From the NCBI RefSeq assembly GCF_000285595.1, contig NZ_HE611067.1, positions 142,444 through 206,443 on the forward strand: 64,000 bases of DNA, given 5' to 3'. Shown one piece after another: positions 45,104-54,068 of the stretch (position 1 is the first letter of the stretch; every line of letters starts with the position of its first letter). Made by a program: the position numbers and the translations under genes. The notes below the pieces were generated by a model that saw nothing but the letters and a program-made list of their open reading frames with translations, did no database searches and had not been told where the DNA came from. The DNA is from Kurthia senegalensis. Lineage in GTDB: Bacteria; Bacillota; Bacilli; Bacillales_A; Planococcaceae.

Positions 45104-46798
45104 TTATTTAAAATTATACTTCGTCATGATCGGTTCACGTTGTTCCGTTACGTCGCGGTAGTATTCATATAAGCAAATACCTAAATACGAACCGGACATG
45201 TTTTTCACACGTGTAAACCCGGCACCTTGCAGTGCAACGGTCGCATTGTAGCTTCGTTGTGCTGAGCGGCAATGTACGTAGACAGGCTCATCTTTCGGAA
45301 TCTCATCTAAGCGTTCTCTCAACTCGCTAAGTGGAATGTTGATCGCTCCTTTAAGCATGCCATTTTTTACTTCCCCTGCTTCACGAACGTCTAAAATATA
45401 CGCACCTGATTCGACTAATGAACGTGCTTCTGACACGTGCACTTGTTCAAAGCGCCCTGCTAATACGTTGGATGCAACGAGTGCTGCCATATTGACGACG
45501 TCTTTTGCCGTACTGTACATCGGTGAATACGACAGTTCTAAATCTTTCAAGTCTTCAATCGTTCCGCCGAATGAAATGAGCGTCGCAATGACGTCGATTC
45601 GTTTGTCGGCATTCCCTTTCCCGATCGCTTGCGCACCGAGAACACGACCTGTTGGCACTTCAAATACAACTTTCAAATGAAGCGGTTGACTGTTTGGCAT
45701 TAAGCCTACTTTATCCGGCGCAATAACGTAAACGCTATCACATGGAATTCCGAGGTCACGTGCCACTTTCTCGTTAATCCCCGTCGTCGCTGCAGCATAA
45801 TCGAACACTTGAATGCTCGAAGACCCAATCACACCTCGATGGCGATTCGTTATGCCATACATATGATCCGCCGCGGCTCGTGCTTGTTTTTGTGCAGGAC
45901 CAGCTAATGCAAGTCGCGTATAACGGCGCATAACTTGATGATAAACTTCAATCGCATCACCGACGGCATAAATGTTCGGATCACTCGTCACGTAATTTTG
46001 GTTCACTGCGATACCGCCCGTTTCCCCAATTTTCAAGCCTGCTTTTTCCGCTAATGTCGTATCCGGACGAACGCCGATTGCTAGTACGACGGCATCTGCT
46101 CGTACACGTTTCCCTGATTGCAGTGTGACCGTTTGTTGTTCAACGCTTGCAAGTCCATCATTCGTAATGAGTTGCATCCCTTTGTCGAGCAATTCTTTGT
46201 GTAAAATTTGGACCATATCGTCGTCAAATGGTGCTAAAATTTGCGGTGCAAATTCAATTAACGATACATTTTTTCCTGCTAAACGAAGATTTTCCGCCAC
46301 TTCTACCCCGATAAATCCGCCACCGATGACCGCAATGTTCTGCACATTTTCTTGCGTCACATATTGTTGTAAACGTTCGATATCGACAACATTTCTTACT
46401 GTAAAGACGTGTGGTTGTTCGATGCCTTCTAATTTCGGAACGATTGGATTCGCTCCAGGAGATAGAACGAGATGATCGTACGCTTCCACAATCGTTTGTT
46501 TCGTCGCATGGTCATAAACCGTAATCGTTTTTTCTTCTTTTTGAATGCTCACGACTTCGTGGAACACGCGCGCTTCAATATTGTATTTCTTTTTAAATTG
46601 TACAGGGTCCATCATTAACAATTTTTCGCTTTTTTCAACGATGCCACTTAAATGATACGGAAGTGAACAGTTTGAAAAAGACACGTGTGGCCCTTTCTCA
46701 AACATAATAATTTCTGCTTGTTCGTCTAATCTACGGACACGTGCGGCAGTAGATGCACCGCCTGCTACGCCTCCAATAACTAATACTCTTTTTGACAT
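45104..46798 (-). CDS. cdr: CoA-disulfide reductase fused to a rhodanese domain
   Basis: A 564-residue flavoprotein. Residues 1-450 are a CoADR/NADH oxidase-type pyridine nucleotide-disulfide reductase with the active cysteine in SFSNCSLPY near 44 and FAD motifs VIGGVAGGASTAA and YAVGDAIEV. The C-terminal 100 residues form a rhodanese with active cysteine in VHCRSAQRS. Such fusions reduce CoA-disulfide or CoA-persulfide. A promoter with the same CsoR/CstR-like operator as the rhodanese operon at 26 kb indicates one shared regulon. Confidence 0.9.
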   Translation of the reverse strand: MSKRVLVIGGVAGGASTAARVRRLDEQAEIIMFEKGPHVSFSNCSLPYHLSGIVEKSEKLLMMDPVQFKKKYNIEARVFHEVVSIQKEEKTITVYDHATKQTIVEAYDHLVLSPGANPIVPKLEGIEQPHVFTVRNVVDIERLQQYVTQENVQNIAVIGGGFIGVEVAENLRLAGKNVSLIEFAPQILAPFDDDMVQILHKELLDKGMQLITNDGLASVEQQTVTLQSGKRVRADAVVLAIGVRPDTTLAEKAGLKIGETGGIAVNQNYVTSDPNIYAVGDAIEVYHQVMRRYTRLALAGPAQKQARAAADHMYGITNRHRGVIGSSSIQVFDYAAATTGINEKVARDLGIPCDSVYVIAPDKVGLMPNSQPLHLKVVFEVPTGRVLGAQAIGKGNADKRIDVIATLISFGGTIEDLKDLELSYSPMYSTAKDVVNMAALVASNVLAGRFEQVHVSEARSLVESGAYILDVREAGEVKNGMLKGAINIPLSELRERLDEIPKDEPVYVHCRSAQRSYNATVALQGAGFTRVKNMSGSYLGICLYEYYRDVTEQREPIMTKYNFK

Positions 46799-46829
46799 TC
46801 TTTTCCCTCCAACATTTGCTTATGCTCAT

Positions 46830-46856
46830 ATTATACCATAAGGGGTATATTTGCAA
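46830..46856 (-). promoter_or_regulatory. promoter with CsoR/CstR-like operator (cdr)
   Basis: On the minus strand TTGCAA (46856-46851) and TATAAT (46835-46830) are 15 bases apart, and ATACC-N6-GGTAT (46833-46848) fills the spacer. This is the same layout as at 26484-26511. Confidence 0.65.
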
Positions 46857-46938
46857 TTTTTATCGTTCTTTTTTTATAAATCCTTTATGTGACGCCTTTT
46901 TCTTTTAGGACTCTTTTTTCTATGCATTGTGAATTTTT

Positions 46939-48198
46939 TTATTTTTTCGGAATAGGAAGCGTTACTCGGAAGCAACTTCCTTCTCCTAAAACGCTCTGAA
47001 CGTCGATATGCCCCCCATGTTGTAAGACGATTTCTTTCGTAATCGCAAGCCCAAGTCCTTCTCCACCGGTCGCACGTGCGCGGTGTTCATCCGTACGATA
47101 AAATCGGTCAAAAATATACGGAATATGTTCCTCTGAAATCCCGTCTCCCTCATCGAGTACTTCTAGCACATTTCCTGACGTACGAATCGTAATCGTCGTT
47201 CCTTCCTCGCTATATCTCACCGCATTTTGAATAAAATTCAACAATACGCGTTGCATTTTAGCGACGTCCATTTGTAAAATGAGTGGCTGGCGGTGAACGC
47301 ATTGTATGTGATGATGTGGCGTTAACGTTTCAATTACGGGATACACGTCTTCGATTAAATCTCGTAACGACATTGCCTCAAGTTGTAAAGGCGCTTCTCT
47401 GTCTAAATGAGCTAACTGGAGTAAATGCCCCGTCAATTTTGACATGCGCTGCGTTTGTAAATGAATTTGTTCAATGGACTGACGCACTTGTTCCGTATTG
47501 GATAAATCCGAGCGCAGTAACACTTCGGTAAACCCTTGCATCGATGTGAGCGGCGTTTTTAGTTCATGCGAGGCATCCGAAACGAATTGTTCTAACTTCT
47601 GTTTCGCCGCTTCTTGTTGCTCAAATGATTCATGTAACCTTCTTTGCATACGTTGAATAGACTGTTCTAAAATCGCTACTTCGACCGGCGCATTCGGTAC
47701 GCGCACTTTATTTTCCATCGTTTCCACAGAAAGAGCTTGCACTTGCTTCGTCAAATCATCGAGTGGTTGAATGGCATGGCGAATGACTTTTTTGTACGAC
47801 CAAAGTGCTACTAAAAATAAAATCCCGACAACGAACGTAAACGCGCCAAATTGCGTATACATCAGTTCATTTTCTTCGTGTAAAGAGAATACGACCGTCA
47901 CGTTATGCTCGCCGACCGTTCCGCTAATTTCTCGGCGCTCTCCTTTTTTCGGAGAAAGATCTTGTACTTCATATGCGTCTATGTAAATCGCTTCTTTCGG
48001 AAATTGTTGGCGCAGCGCTTCCTCTGAATCTTTCGTAAGTACCCCGTCTACAATCGTGACCGCTTCAAGTGCTTGGTCTACGCGTTGTTGTTGCTCGACA
48101 TGATTGGCATATTTAAAAATAACCCCTTGTAAAAGTCCTAAGATGACATACAACGTAACGAAAATAAGCACTGTTTGCTTCGTTAACATTTTTTTCAT
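46939..48198 (-). CDS. sensor histidine kinase
   Basis: A 419-residue membrane kinase. Membrane segments are at about 8-28 and 128-150 with an extracytoplasmic loop between. A HAMP-like region follows, then DHp with SDASHELKTPLTSM (the phospho-histidine) and the ATPase with VRYSEEGTT, LDEGDGISEEHI and GGEGLGLAI. Its start overlaps the response-regulator stop by one base. With that regulator it forms an OmpR-type two-component system. The divergent ferric-reductase-like gene is the likely target. Signal unknown. Confidence 0.88.
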   Translation of the reverse strand: MKKMLTKQTVLIFVTLYVILGLLQGVIFKYANHVEQQQRVDQALEAVTIVDGVLTKDSEEALRQQFPKEAIYIDAYEVQDLSPKKGERREISGTVGEHNVTVVFSLHEENELMYTQFGAFTFVVGILFLVALWSYKKVIRHAIQPLDDLTKQVQALSVETMENKVRVPNAPVEVAILEQSIQRMQRRLHESFEQQEAAKQKLEQFVSDASHELKTPLTSMQGFTEVLLRSDLSNTEQVRQSIEQIHLQTQRMSKLTGHLLQLAHLDREAPLQLEAMSLRDLIEDVYPVIETLTPHHHIQCVHRQPLILQMDVAKMQRVLLNFIQNAVRYSEEGTTITIRTSGNVLEVLDEGDGISEEHIPYIFDRFYRTDEHRARATGGEGLGLAITKEIVLQHGGHIDVQSVLGEGSCFRVTLPIPKK

Positions 48199-48872
48199 TA
48201 GTTCACATCCAATTTGTAACCGAACCCTCGAACGGTTTGAATGATCTGGTGTGAATCATCCCCGATTTTTTGACGCAACGTTTTAATGTATGCTTCCACG
48301 ACGTTCACGCTTCCAAAATAGTCATAGCCCCAGACGCTGTTCAATAAAGCTTCTTTCGATAATACGATGTGAACATGGTCAATAAAATAACAAAGCAATT
48401 TATATTCCGTGCGTGTTAACGTCAGTGGTTCCCCGTTTAAACAAATTTGTTTTTGTTGCTCGTCTACGGTAAAAAGGGACGCTTCTTCTATTGCCTCTTC
48501 TACTTCATGTACGGCTTGATTACGAAGCCTTGCATGCAGGCGAGCGAGTAATTCTTCAAAGCTAAACGGTTTCGTTACGTAATCGTCTGCTCCAACATTT
48601 AGCCCTTTAATACGGTCTTCCACTTCGCCTTTTGCGGATAGTAAAATGACTTGACAACCGACTTGTTTTTTCAACATGCGACACACTTCATATCCGTCCA
48701 TTCCCGGCATCATAATGTCCACGATCGCAACGGCCGGACGTTTCTCTTTTGCGAGAAACACGCCATTCATTCCGTCATATGCTGTCAAAACGTCAAATCC
48801 TTCTGCTTCTAAACCCATTTGTAAAAACTGCACGATGCTTCGCTCATCATCAATAATTAAGATGCGTTCCAT
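48198..48872 (-). CDS. OmpR-family response regulator
   Basis: A 224-residue regulator. The receiver has acidic pocket DDE and phosphoacceptor Asp in AIVDIMMPGMDGY, with the conserved Lys in VTKPFSFEE. The C-terminal winged helix (VNVVEAYIKTLRQKI, TVRGFGYKLD) is OmpR type. Start at 48872 fits AGGAGG better than the ATG at 48878. It pairs with the downstream kinase. Three 11-base-phased TTCAG/TTCAT repeats just upstream are probably its binding site. Confidence 0.9.
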   Translation of the reverse strand: MERILIIDDERSIVQFLQMGLEAEGFDVLTAYDGMNGVFLAKEKRPAVAIVDIMMPGMDGYEVCRMLKKQVGCQVILLSAKGEVEDRIKGLNVGADDYVTKPFSFEELLARLHARLRNQAVHEVEEAIEEASLFTVDEQQKQICLNGEPLTLTRTEYKLLCYFIDHVHIVLSKEALLNSVWGYDYFGSVNVVEAYIKTLRQKIGDDSHQIIQTVRGFGYKLDVN

Positions 48873-48889
48873 TGTCATTCCTCCTAAAA

Positions 48890-48922
48890 TTCAGTTAATT
48901 TTCAGCTATTTTTCATTCGTTT
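48890..48922. promoter_or_regulatory. three 11-base direct repeats (OmpR-type site)
   Basis: TTCAGTTAATT, TTCAGCTATTT and TTCATTCGTTT start at 48890, 48901 and 48912. One helical turn per repeat is the usual spacing for OmpR-family regulators. The site lies in the divergent region between the regulator and the ferric-reductase-like gene. Confidence 0.6.
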
Positions 48923-48971
48923 TACAGCCTTTCTTCGTACACTATTAAAAAAGACAGAAAGGAAGAGGAAG

Positions 48972-50213
48972 ATGAACCGAAAAATGCTCTTATTTTTACT
49001 ATGTATAGCACCGATTCCACTCGCTTTATGGCAATTGTATTTCCAACCGAATGCCGATCCATTCTGGTCCATCGTCAGTACGTTCCTCGGAGCAGCAGCA
49101 TATAGTACGATGTGTATCATCTTATTGTTAGGTGCTCGTCCGAAAGGAATCGATTATTATGACGCACAAGTCGTTCACCGGATAGCAGCGGTCGGTAGTC
49201 TTGCTCTTATTTTACTGCACAATCAAGCAGAAGGATTGGCACATAACGGACCTGTCACACACGCTGCCGCACAGTACGGCGGCAATGCCCAAACGATTTT
49301 TTTAATCGTTGCGGGTAGTAGCGTCTTATTGTTAGCAACGAAATGGATGATGTATTTACCACCACGTCTACAACAAATTATACAACCTGTGCGACGACTA
49401 TTTCGATACGACTATATCAAATGGATTCACCATTTGAATCTCATCGCAATTGTTCTCATGGTTCTTCATATCGTTTATATGAATATCGCATGGCACACAC
49501 CGATTGGCATGAGTTTATTTTTAGTTTATTTCGGCATTCCAGCCGCATTTTATATCGCTTTCTTATACAATCGATTCGCAAGCGGGCATACGAGCGTTCA
49601 ATCGATTGAATCGATTTCCGATTACACGATCGAAATGAGCGTGGCGAAAAAAGCATGTCCGAACGCACAAATCGGCCATATTCTCTGGGTACGACTCGGC
49701 TTACACGAACATCCTTTCACCATCACAGACGTTACGAACGAAGCGATCTTCTTTATTTTCGAAAGAAAAGGGACCTTTACGAAAAAATTAGCGAATCAAA
49801 CGCCTGGCATGCCTCTACGTGTTCAAGTACAGCGCACGAGACGACTTACCTTTACACAACCGACCATTTATATAACGGGAGGTAGCGGCATTACCGCGGC
49901 TATTAGTGCGATTCGACAATGGCTTCAACAGCCGAATGAACCGTTTTACTTGTACGCATCGTATCGCCATCAAAAAGAAGCGATTTACGCGCATTATTTT
50001 TATTCTATTTTGCAAAAACATGCGCATTTTCACTATGACATTTTCATTACACGTGAACATAAAAAACGCCGCTTAACGCCCGAACGACTCGTACAAAACA
50101 GCGATTTAGAAAAAGCACAGTGCATCATTTGTGCATCGGACGCTGCAGCTGCAGCTTTCGAAAAAATGTTGCGGGACGTATCGGTTACAAACATACGGAA
50201 AGAAGCATTTTAA
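48972..50213 (+). CDS. ferric-reductase-like transmembrane flavoprotein
   Basis: A 413-residue protein. The first ~200 residues hold six or more membrane segments of the ferric reductase-like (YedZ/NOX) type, with candidate haem histidines in VVHRIAAVGS, LLHNQAEGL and IHHLNLIAIVLMVLHIVY. The rest is a ferredoxin-reductase-like FAD and NAD(P) domain (HEHPFTI; TGGSGITAAISAI). It should pass electrons across the membrane to iron or another acceptor. It is divergent from a two-component system. No Fur box was recognised. Confidence 0.75.
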   Translation: MNRKMLLFLLCIAPIPLALWQLYFQPNADPFWSIVSTFLGAAAYSTMCIILLLGARPKGIDYYDAQVVHRIAAVGSLALILLHNQAEGLAHNGPVTHAAAQYGGNAQTIFLIVAGSSVLLLATKWMMYLPPRLQQIIQPVRRLFRYDYIKWIHHLNLIAIVLMVLHIVYMNIAWHTPIGMSLFLVYFGIPAAFYIAFLYNRFASGHTSVQSIESISDYTIEMSVAKKACPNAQIGHILWVRLGLHEHPFTITDVTNEAIFFIFERKGTFTKKLANQTPGMPLRVQVQRTRRLTFTQPTIYITGGSGITAAISAIRQWLQQPNEPFYLYASYRHQKEAIYAHYFYSILQKHAHFHYDIFITREHKKRRLTPERLVQNSDLEKAQCIICASDAAAAAFEKMLRDVSVTNIRKEAF

Positions 50214-50244
50214 TCGCTTTCTACTAACGCATTTCTGTTATTTT

Positions 50245-50511
50245 TTAATACGTAAGTCCTGCAAAATTAAATCCGATCGCAGCGAAAAGAAAAAGAAGGG
50301 TCACGACGCTATGTCTGATCGCTTCCGTACTTTTTAGCCAACGCTTTCTCCAACTTCTGATAAGAATCATGCAAGCTGAAAAAAATAGCAAGAATGTCAA
50401 AATTGTCACGAGTACTTTCACGTACGGCCAATTGTTCATAATATACACATTCGAAAACGCCGTTAATAACCCTGCCATATTGAACAAATAAATGAGTAGC
50501 ACATTGCTCAT
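50245..50511 (-). CDS. hypothetical membrane protein, 88 residues
   Basis: Three hydrophobic segments (VLLIYLFNMAGLLTAF, VLVTILTFLLFFSACMIL, SVVTLLFLFAAIGFNFA). GAGGGAATC precedes the ATG. It is convergent with the ferric-reductase-like gene. No domain recognised; function unknown. Confidence 0.65.
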   Translation of the reverse strand: MSNVLLIYLFNMAGLLTAFSNVYIMNNWPYVKVLVTILTFLLFFSACMILIRSWRKRWLKSTEAIRHSVVTLLFLFAAIGFNFAGLTY

Positions 50512-50565
50512 ACGATTCCCTCATTTCTATTTTATTCCGTATACCCTTTCTTTCTCTTTTTACAC

Positions 50566-50609
50566 AAAAAAACAGGCAACCTTTTGGACAAAAAGGTTGC
50601 CTGTTTTTC
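50566..50609 (-). terminator. terminator of the second two-component operon
   Basis: AAACAGGCAACCTTTT/AAAAGGTTGCCTGTTT hairpin with T run, downstream of the kinase at 50666. Confidence 0.87.
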
Positions 50610-50665
50610 ACTTATACTCCGCAACACTCGGGGGAGAGTTCGGTTCATGAGTTTATACGTACATT

Positions 50666-52066
50666 TTACCGTTCATTTGTGGATAAAGTGTGAAGAGGAA
50701 ATGACAATCTAAACGTTGTCCCTTGCCCTTCCTCACTCTCAACCGTAATGTCGCCACCAAGTCCTTCTGTTAAGCCTTTTACGATGGCTAACCCGAGACC
50801 TGTACCACCTTTATCTCTGACGCGTGATTTTTCAACGCGGTGGAAGCGGTCAAAAATAAAAGGGACGTCTTCTTTCGGAATGCCCACACCTGTATCGCTC
50901 ACTTCGATTACGAGCTGTTCTTTTCTTTCAAATGCTTGCACGTTAATCGAACCCGCTTCAGTATAGTTCACAGCGTTCTGCATTAAATTCAGCATAATTT
51001 GCTCCATACGCATGCCATCTGTCTCTAAGTCATGAAGTGGTCCTGCAATGTGTAAATCAAGCGTTAGCGACTTCGCAGTAGCTTTTAAACGGACTTTATC
51101 GACCGCTTGCTCTAACAACTGTTCCATATCAATCGATTGCGTATAAAATGGCATACGCCCTTCTTCCATTTTCGACAAGTCAAAGACGTCTTGAATGAGT
51201 GAAGAGAGGCGAACCGATTCTTGGTCGATAATGCGTGCATAGCGTTTCAAATCTTCTTCTGAACGATACTGCCCTTTCTCGATTAATTGAGCGTATCCTT
51301 GTAAGTACGAAACGGGTGTGCGCAGTTCATGCGAAATGTTCGCTAACAATTCACTACGATTTTTACGATAATTGTTTAATTCGATACTCAAATCATTAAT
51401 CGCCACGCCGAGCGAGCCGACTTCATCTTTACTTTGAACGGCGACTTGCGTATCTTCGCCTTTCGCAATTTTCCGCGTTGCCTTTTCCATCTCAACGAGC
51501 GGACGAGACAAGCGCCATGAAATTAAAATCGTATAGACGAGTGCGAGTAAAATTGCTGCACCAATCGAGCGAATTAACCAATACCGGATTTGGTACATCG
51601 TATCGTACCAACTCGTGACATTTGCCATCACGAGTACACCGCCGGCATATTTCCCGTCTTGTAGTAACGGTTTTGCGACGTAATGAAACTTCGCACCGGT
51701 CGCATTTTCTGTTCGGTCGCCCGCATACGATTTTTCGCCGCTCTCAAGTGGACCTGACCATTGCGAGTCAATCGTATCGTCTTTGTAAAATTCATACGCT
51801 GAACGTGATAAAATGCGCCCTTCTCGGTCAAAGACGATGACCGAATCATCGCTCAAACTAATCATCGTATCGATTTGTTCACTCGTAATTTCCGGTTTTC
51901 TTTCTAATTCTAAAACGGCACGTGTCGCCATTTTATCGACGGAAGAATCGACGTAATCTGTAAAGATATTCGAAAAAATACGGTCGATTAAAATACCGAG
52001 TGGCGCTAAAATAGCGAGAAACAGCGCCATAATGAGCGTGCCCCATTTGAAACCGATTTTATTCAT
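50666..52066 (-). CDS. sensor histidine kinase with HAMP
   Basis: A 466-residue membrane kinase. Membrane segments lie at about 10-30 and 165-185, with a large extracytoplasmic sensor between, then HAMP, DHp with LLANISHELRTPVSYL and ATPase motifs (NAVNYTEAG, VSDTGVGIPKEDV, KGGTGLGLAI). It is similar in layout to ResE/ArlS-type kinases. Start 52066 overlaps the response-regulator stop (ATGAATAA), a coupling overlap; the longer frame has no ribosome site. Signal unknown. Confidence 0.88.
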   Translation of the reverse strand: MNKIGFKWGTLIMALFLAILAPLGILIDRIFSNIFTDYVDSSVDKMATRAVLELERKPEITSEQIDTMISLSDDSVIVFDREGRILSRSAYEFYKDDTIDSQWSGPLESGEKSYAGDRTENATGAKFHYVAKPLLQDGKYAGGVLVMANVTSWYDTMYQIRYWLIRSIGAAILLALVYTILISWRLSRPLVEMEKATRKIAKGEDTQVAVQSKDEVGSLGVAINDLSIELNNYRKNRSELLANISHELRTPVSYLQGYAQLIEKGQYRSEEDLKRYARIIDQESVRLSSLIQDVFDLSKMEEGRMPFYTQSIDMEQLLEQAVDKVRLKATAKSLTLDLHIAGPLHDLETDGMRMEQIMLNLMQNAVNYTEAGSINVQAFERKEQLVIEVSDTGVGIPKEDVPFIFDRFHRVEKSRVRDKGGTGLGLAIVKGLTEGLGGDITVESEEGQGTTFRLSFPLHTLSTNER

Positions 52067-52754
52067 GACGGTTCTCTGGCATATCAAATTGATAGCCTAA
52101 TCCCCAAACCGTTTTAATTAAATTCGTCGAAGCGCCGATTTTTTTCATTTTATAACGAATGTTTTTCACGTGAGAATCAATTGCACGTTCATCACGTTCT
52201 TCATCTTCTTGCCACAATAAATGTAGAAGATCTTCTCGTGTGAATACTTGCTTCGGTGATAAGGCAAGTTGTTTCAGCAACTCAAATTCCTTCACTGTTA
52301 AATCAACTTTTTGTTGGTCGAAATGGACGCTAAACGACACGATATCCATTTTAAATGGTCCGTATTGAATCACATCTTCATTTTTCTCTTCAATAATCGT
52401 TGAACGACGGATCAATGCGTGCAAACGAGCTTTTAACTCTGCAAAGTCAAATGGCTTCACTAAATAATCGTCCGCTCCGAGTTCTAATCCTCGTACACGA
52501 TCTTCTACTTCTGTTCGTGCGGTCACCATCAAAATAGGCGTTTGATTCATACGACGAATTTCTGAACAAAGTGTAAAGCCGTCAACGTACGGAAGCATGA
52601 TGTCTAGCATAATCGCATCATACGTCTCCAAATTAATTCGTTCGAGCGCTTCTGCCCCGTCCTTTGCAATCGTCACATCATACTCTTCTTGCAAATGTAC
52701 CATTAATAACTCTTGCATTAACGCTTCATCTTCCGCAATTAAAATCTTTTTCAT
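52059..52754 (-). CDS. OmpR-family response regulator
   Basis: A 231-residue regulator with receiver (phosphoacceptor Asp in IMLDIMLPYVDGF, Lys in LVKPFDFAEL) and a winged helix (LTVKEFELLKQLALSPKQVF; AIDSHVKNIRYKMKKIG; TVWGLGYQFD). It pairs with the overlapping kinase gene. An AAGGAGG site precedes the ATG, and the small membrane gene 18 bases upstream is probably in the same transcript. Confidence 0.9.
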   Translation of the reverse strand: MKKILIAEDEALMQELLMVHLQEEYDVTIAKDGAEALERINLETYDAIMLDIMLPYVDGFTLCSEIRRMNQTPILMVTARTEVEDRVRGLELGADDYLVKPFDFAELKARLHALIRRSTIIEEKNEDVIQYGPFKMDIVSFSVHFDQQKVDLTVKEFELLKQLALSPKQVFTREDLLHLLWQEDEERDERAIDSHVKNIRYKMKKIGASTNLIKTVWGLGYQFDMPENRHE

Positions 52755-52772
52755 CCGCGCTCCTCCTTCAAC

Positions 52773-52943
52773 TTACTGTCTACGTGTAGGTAAAATAAAT
52801 ATATAGATTATTACAGCGATTACTAGCACTATAAACCAACTACCGAAAATCCACAAATTTTCAAAAACAGCTGTGGCATATACCGCGCTAAACGTCAAAA
52901 TAGCCGTCAAAAACATGAACAGCATAAATTTAGATGTGCTCAT
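52773..52943 (-). CDS. small two-helix membrane protein, 56 residues
   Basis: A short frame with two hydrophobic helices (KFMLFMFLTAILTFSAVYA and WFIVLVIAVIIYIFIL) and a basic end PTRRQ. TGGAGG lies at good spacing. It ends 18 bases before the response regulator, so it is the first gene of that operon. It may modulate the kinase in the membrane, as small proteins do in other systems; that is inference. No family recognised. Confidence 0.6.
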   Translation of the reverse strand: MSTSKFMLFMFLTAILTFSAVYATAVFENLWIFGSWFIVLVIAVIIYIFILPTRRQ

Positions 52944-53075
52944 TCGCTCGCCTCCATTCTGTCTTTTTAGTATAGCGATTTTTGAGCACTTCTAGGTGAC
53001 GTTCTCCCGTGGATTTGGTCGAAAAAAAAAGAGCTGTCACAAATAAATCGCAACCGCTCCATAGTTTATCCAATA

Positions 53076-53840
53076 TTAATCTTCAATTACGTTGTACGTG
53101 TAGCTGCCTGTTTCAATCATTTTTTTCCATTCGCTACGTGTCGTCGTCGTGAAATTGTCTAACTCTGCTTTTTCACCGTCTAGTTTAAACTGAATCGTTT
53201 CTGTTTTTGGGAAATTGACGAATAAAGACGTCAACAGTTCGATATTGTTTTCCGGAGAAGCGCCAAAGTTATTTTTCGTTAAGCCGCTTTCTTTCAAATC
53301 AAGTGTAATCGTTTTTTCATCTTTTGAAATCGCATAACCGTTAAAGTACGTTTTGTAAAATTGATCGTATAAGTTTAATAAAATCATTTTCGCTTGTGGG
53401 CCATTGTCTTTGTATGAATAATCAATACGTTTGACCATAAATTCCGTATCCATCGCATCGTATAATACGAATGTATTATCCGTTGCAGATTCTTTTAATG
53501 ACGCGGGTTTTGTCAAATCAGTCGTCGTTGCTTTTTCTGTCGTCGCTGTTTGTTCTGTCGCTTGCTTTTCTTTTGAAGTCGTTTCAGTTGAAGTTGCTTG
53601 CTCCGTCGTTTCTTCTTCCGCTTTCGCATCATCAGCATCATCTGTTGCAGCGGTTTGTTCCTCTGTCTTATTCGTCGCTGCATCGTCTGTTGCATCCGTC
53701 GTTTCTTCTGTTTCTGTCGTAGCTTCTGTTTCTGTCGTTTGTTGCGTCGTTGCTTTCGTTCCTTCGTCCGCTTTTTCGTCGTTACCACATGCTGCTAAAA
53801 TCGTCATCGAAGCAGCTAAAAGAATCCATAATTTTTTCAT
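53076..53840 (-). CDS. lipoprotein with Thr/Glu/Ala-rich linker
   Basis: A 254-residue lipoprotein. Signal peptide and lipobox (ILAACG, Cys18) are followed by about 90 residues made almost only of T, E, A, D and K, a flexible spacer through the cell wall. The C-terminal ~140 residues (from DNTFVLYDAMDTEFM) form a folded domain that resembles a GerMN/sporulation-type domain at low level. No operon partner. AGGTCGGAG precedes the ATG. Function unknown. Confidence 0.72.
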   Translation of the reverse strand: MKKLWILLAASMTILAACGNDEKADEGTKATTQQTTETEATTETEETTDATDDAATNKTEEQTAATDDADDAKAEEETTEQATSTETTSKEKQATEQTATTEKATTTDLTKPASLKESATDNTFVLYDAMDTEFMVKRIDYSYKDNGPQAKMILLNLYDQFYKTYFNGYAISKDEKTITLDLKESGLTKNNFGASPENNIELLTSLFVNFPKTETIQFKLDGEKAELDNFTTTTRSEWKKMIETGSYTYNVIED

Positions 53841-54068
53841 TTTTTCTCCGACCTCTCTACATATGTATTACTACTCGCCATTATACATGGTCTATATGAC
53901 GAATTCATCTCAAAATAACAACAATTGTGTGCGCATTGCATTTCTTTTCACACAATATAAGAACGATAGAACGAAAAAAATGTTCATTTTTCCAAAAGAA
54001 CATGTATAATCGCTTAAAAAAACAATCGTTTTTTGATATACTTAACCAAGCAAAAAGGAGGTCGTATT

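Noticed and set aside
53431-54009. Long serine/valine-rich frame opposite the lipoprotein
   Set aside because: It is the antisense of the low-complexity T/E/A linker; the composition alone makes it open.
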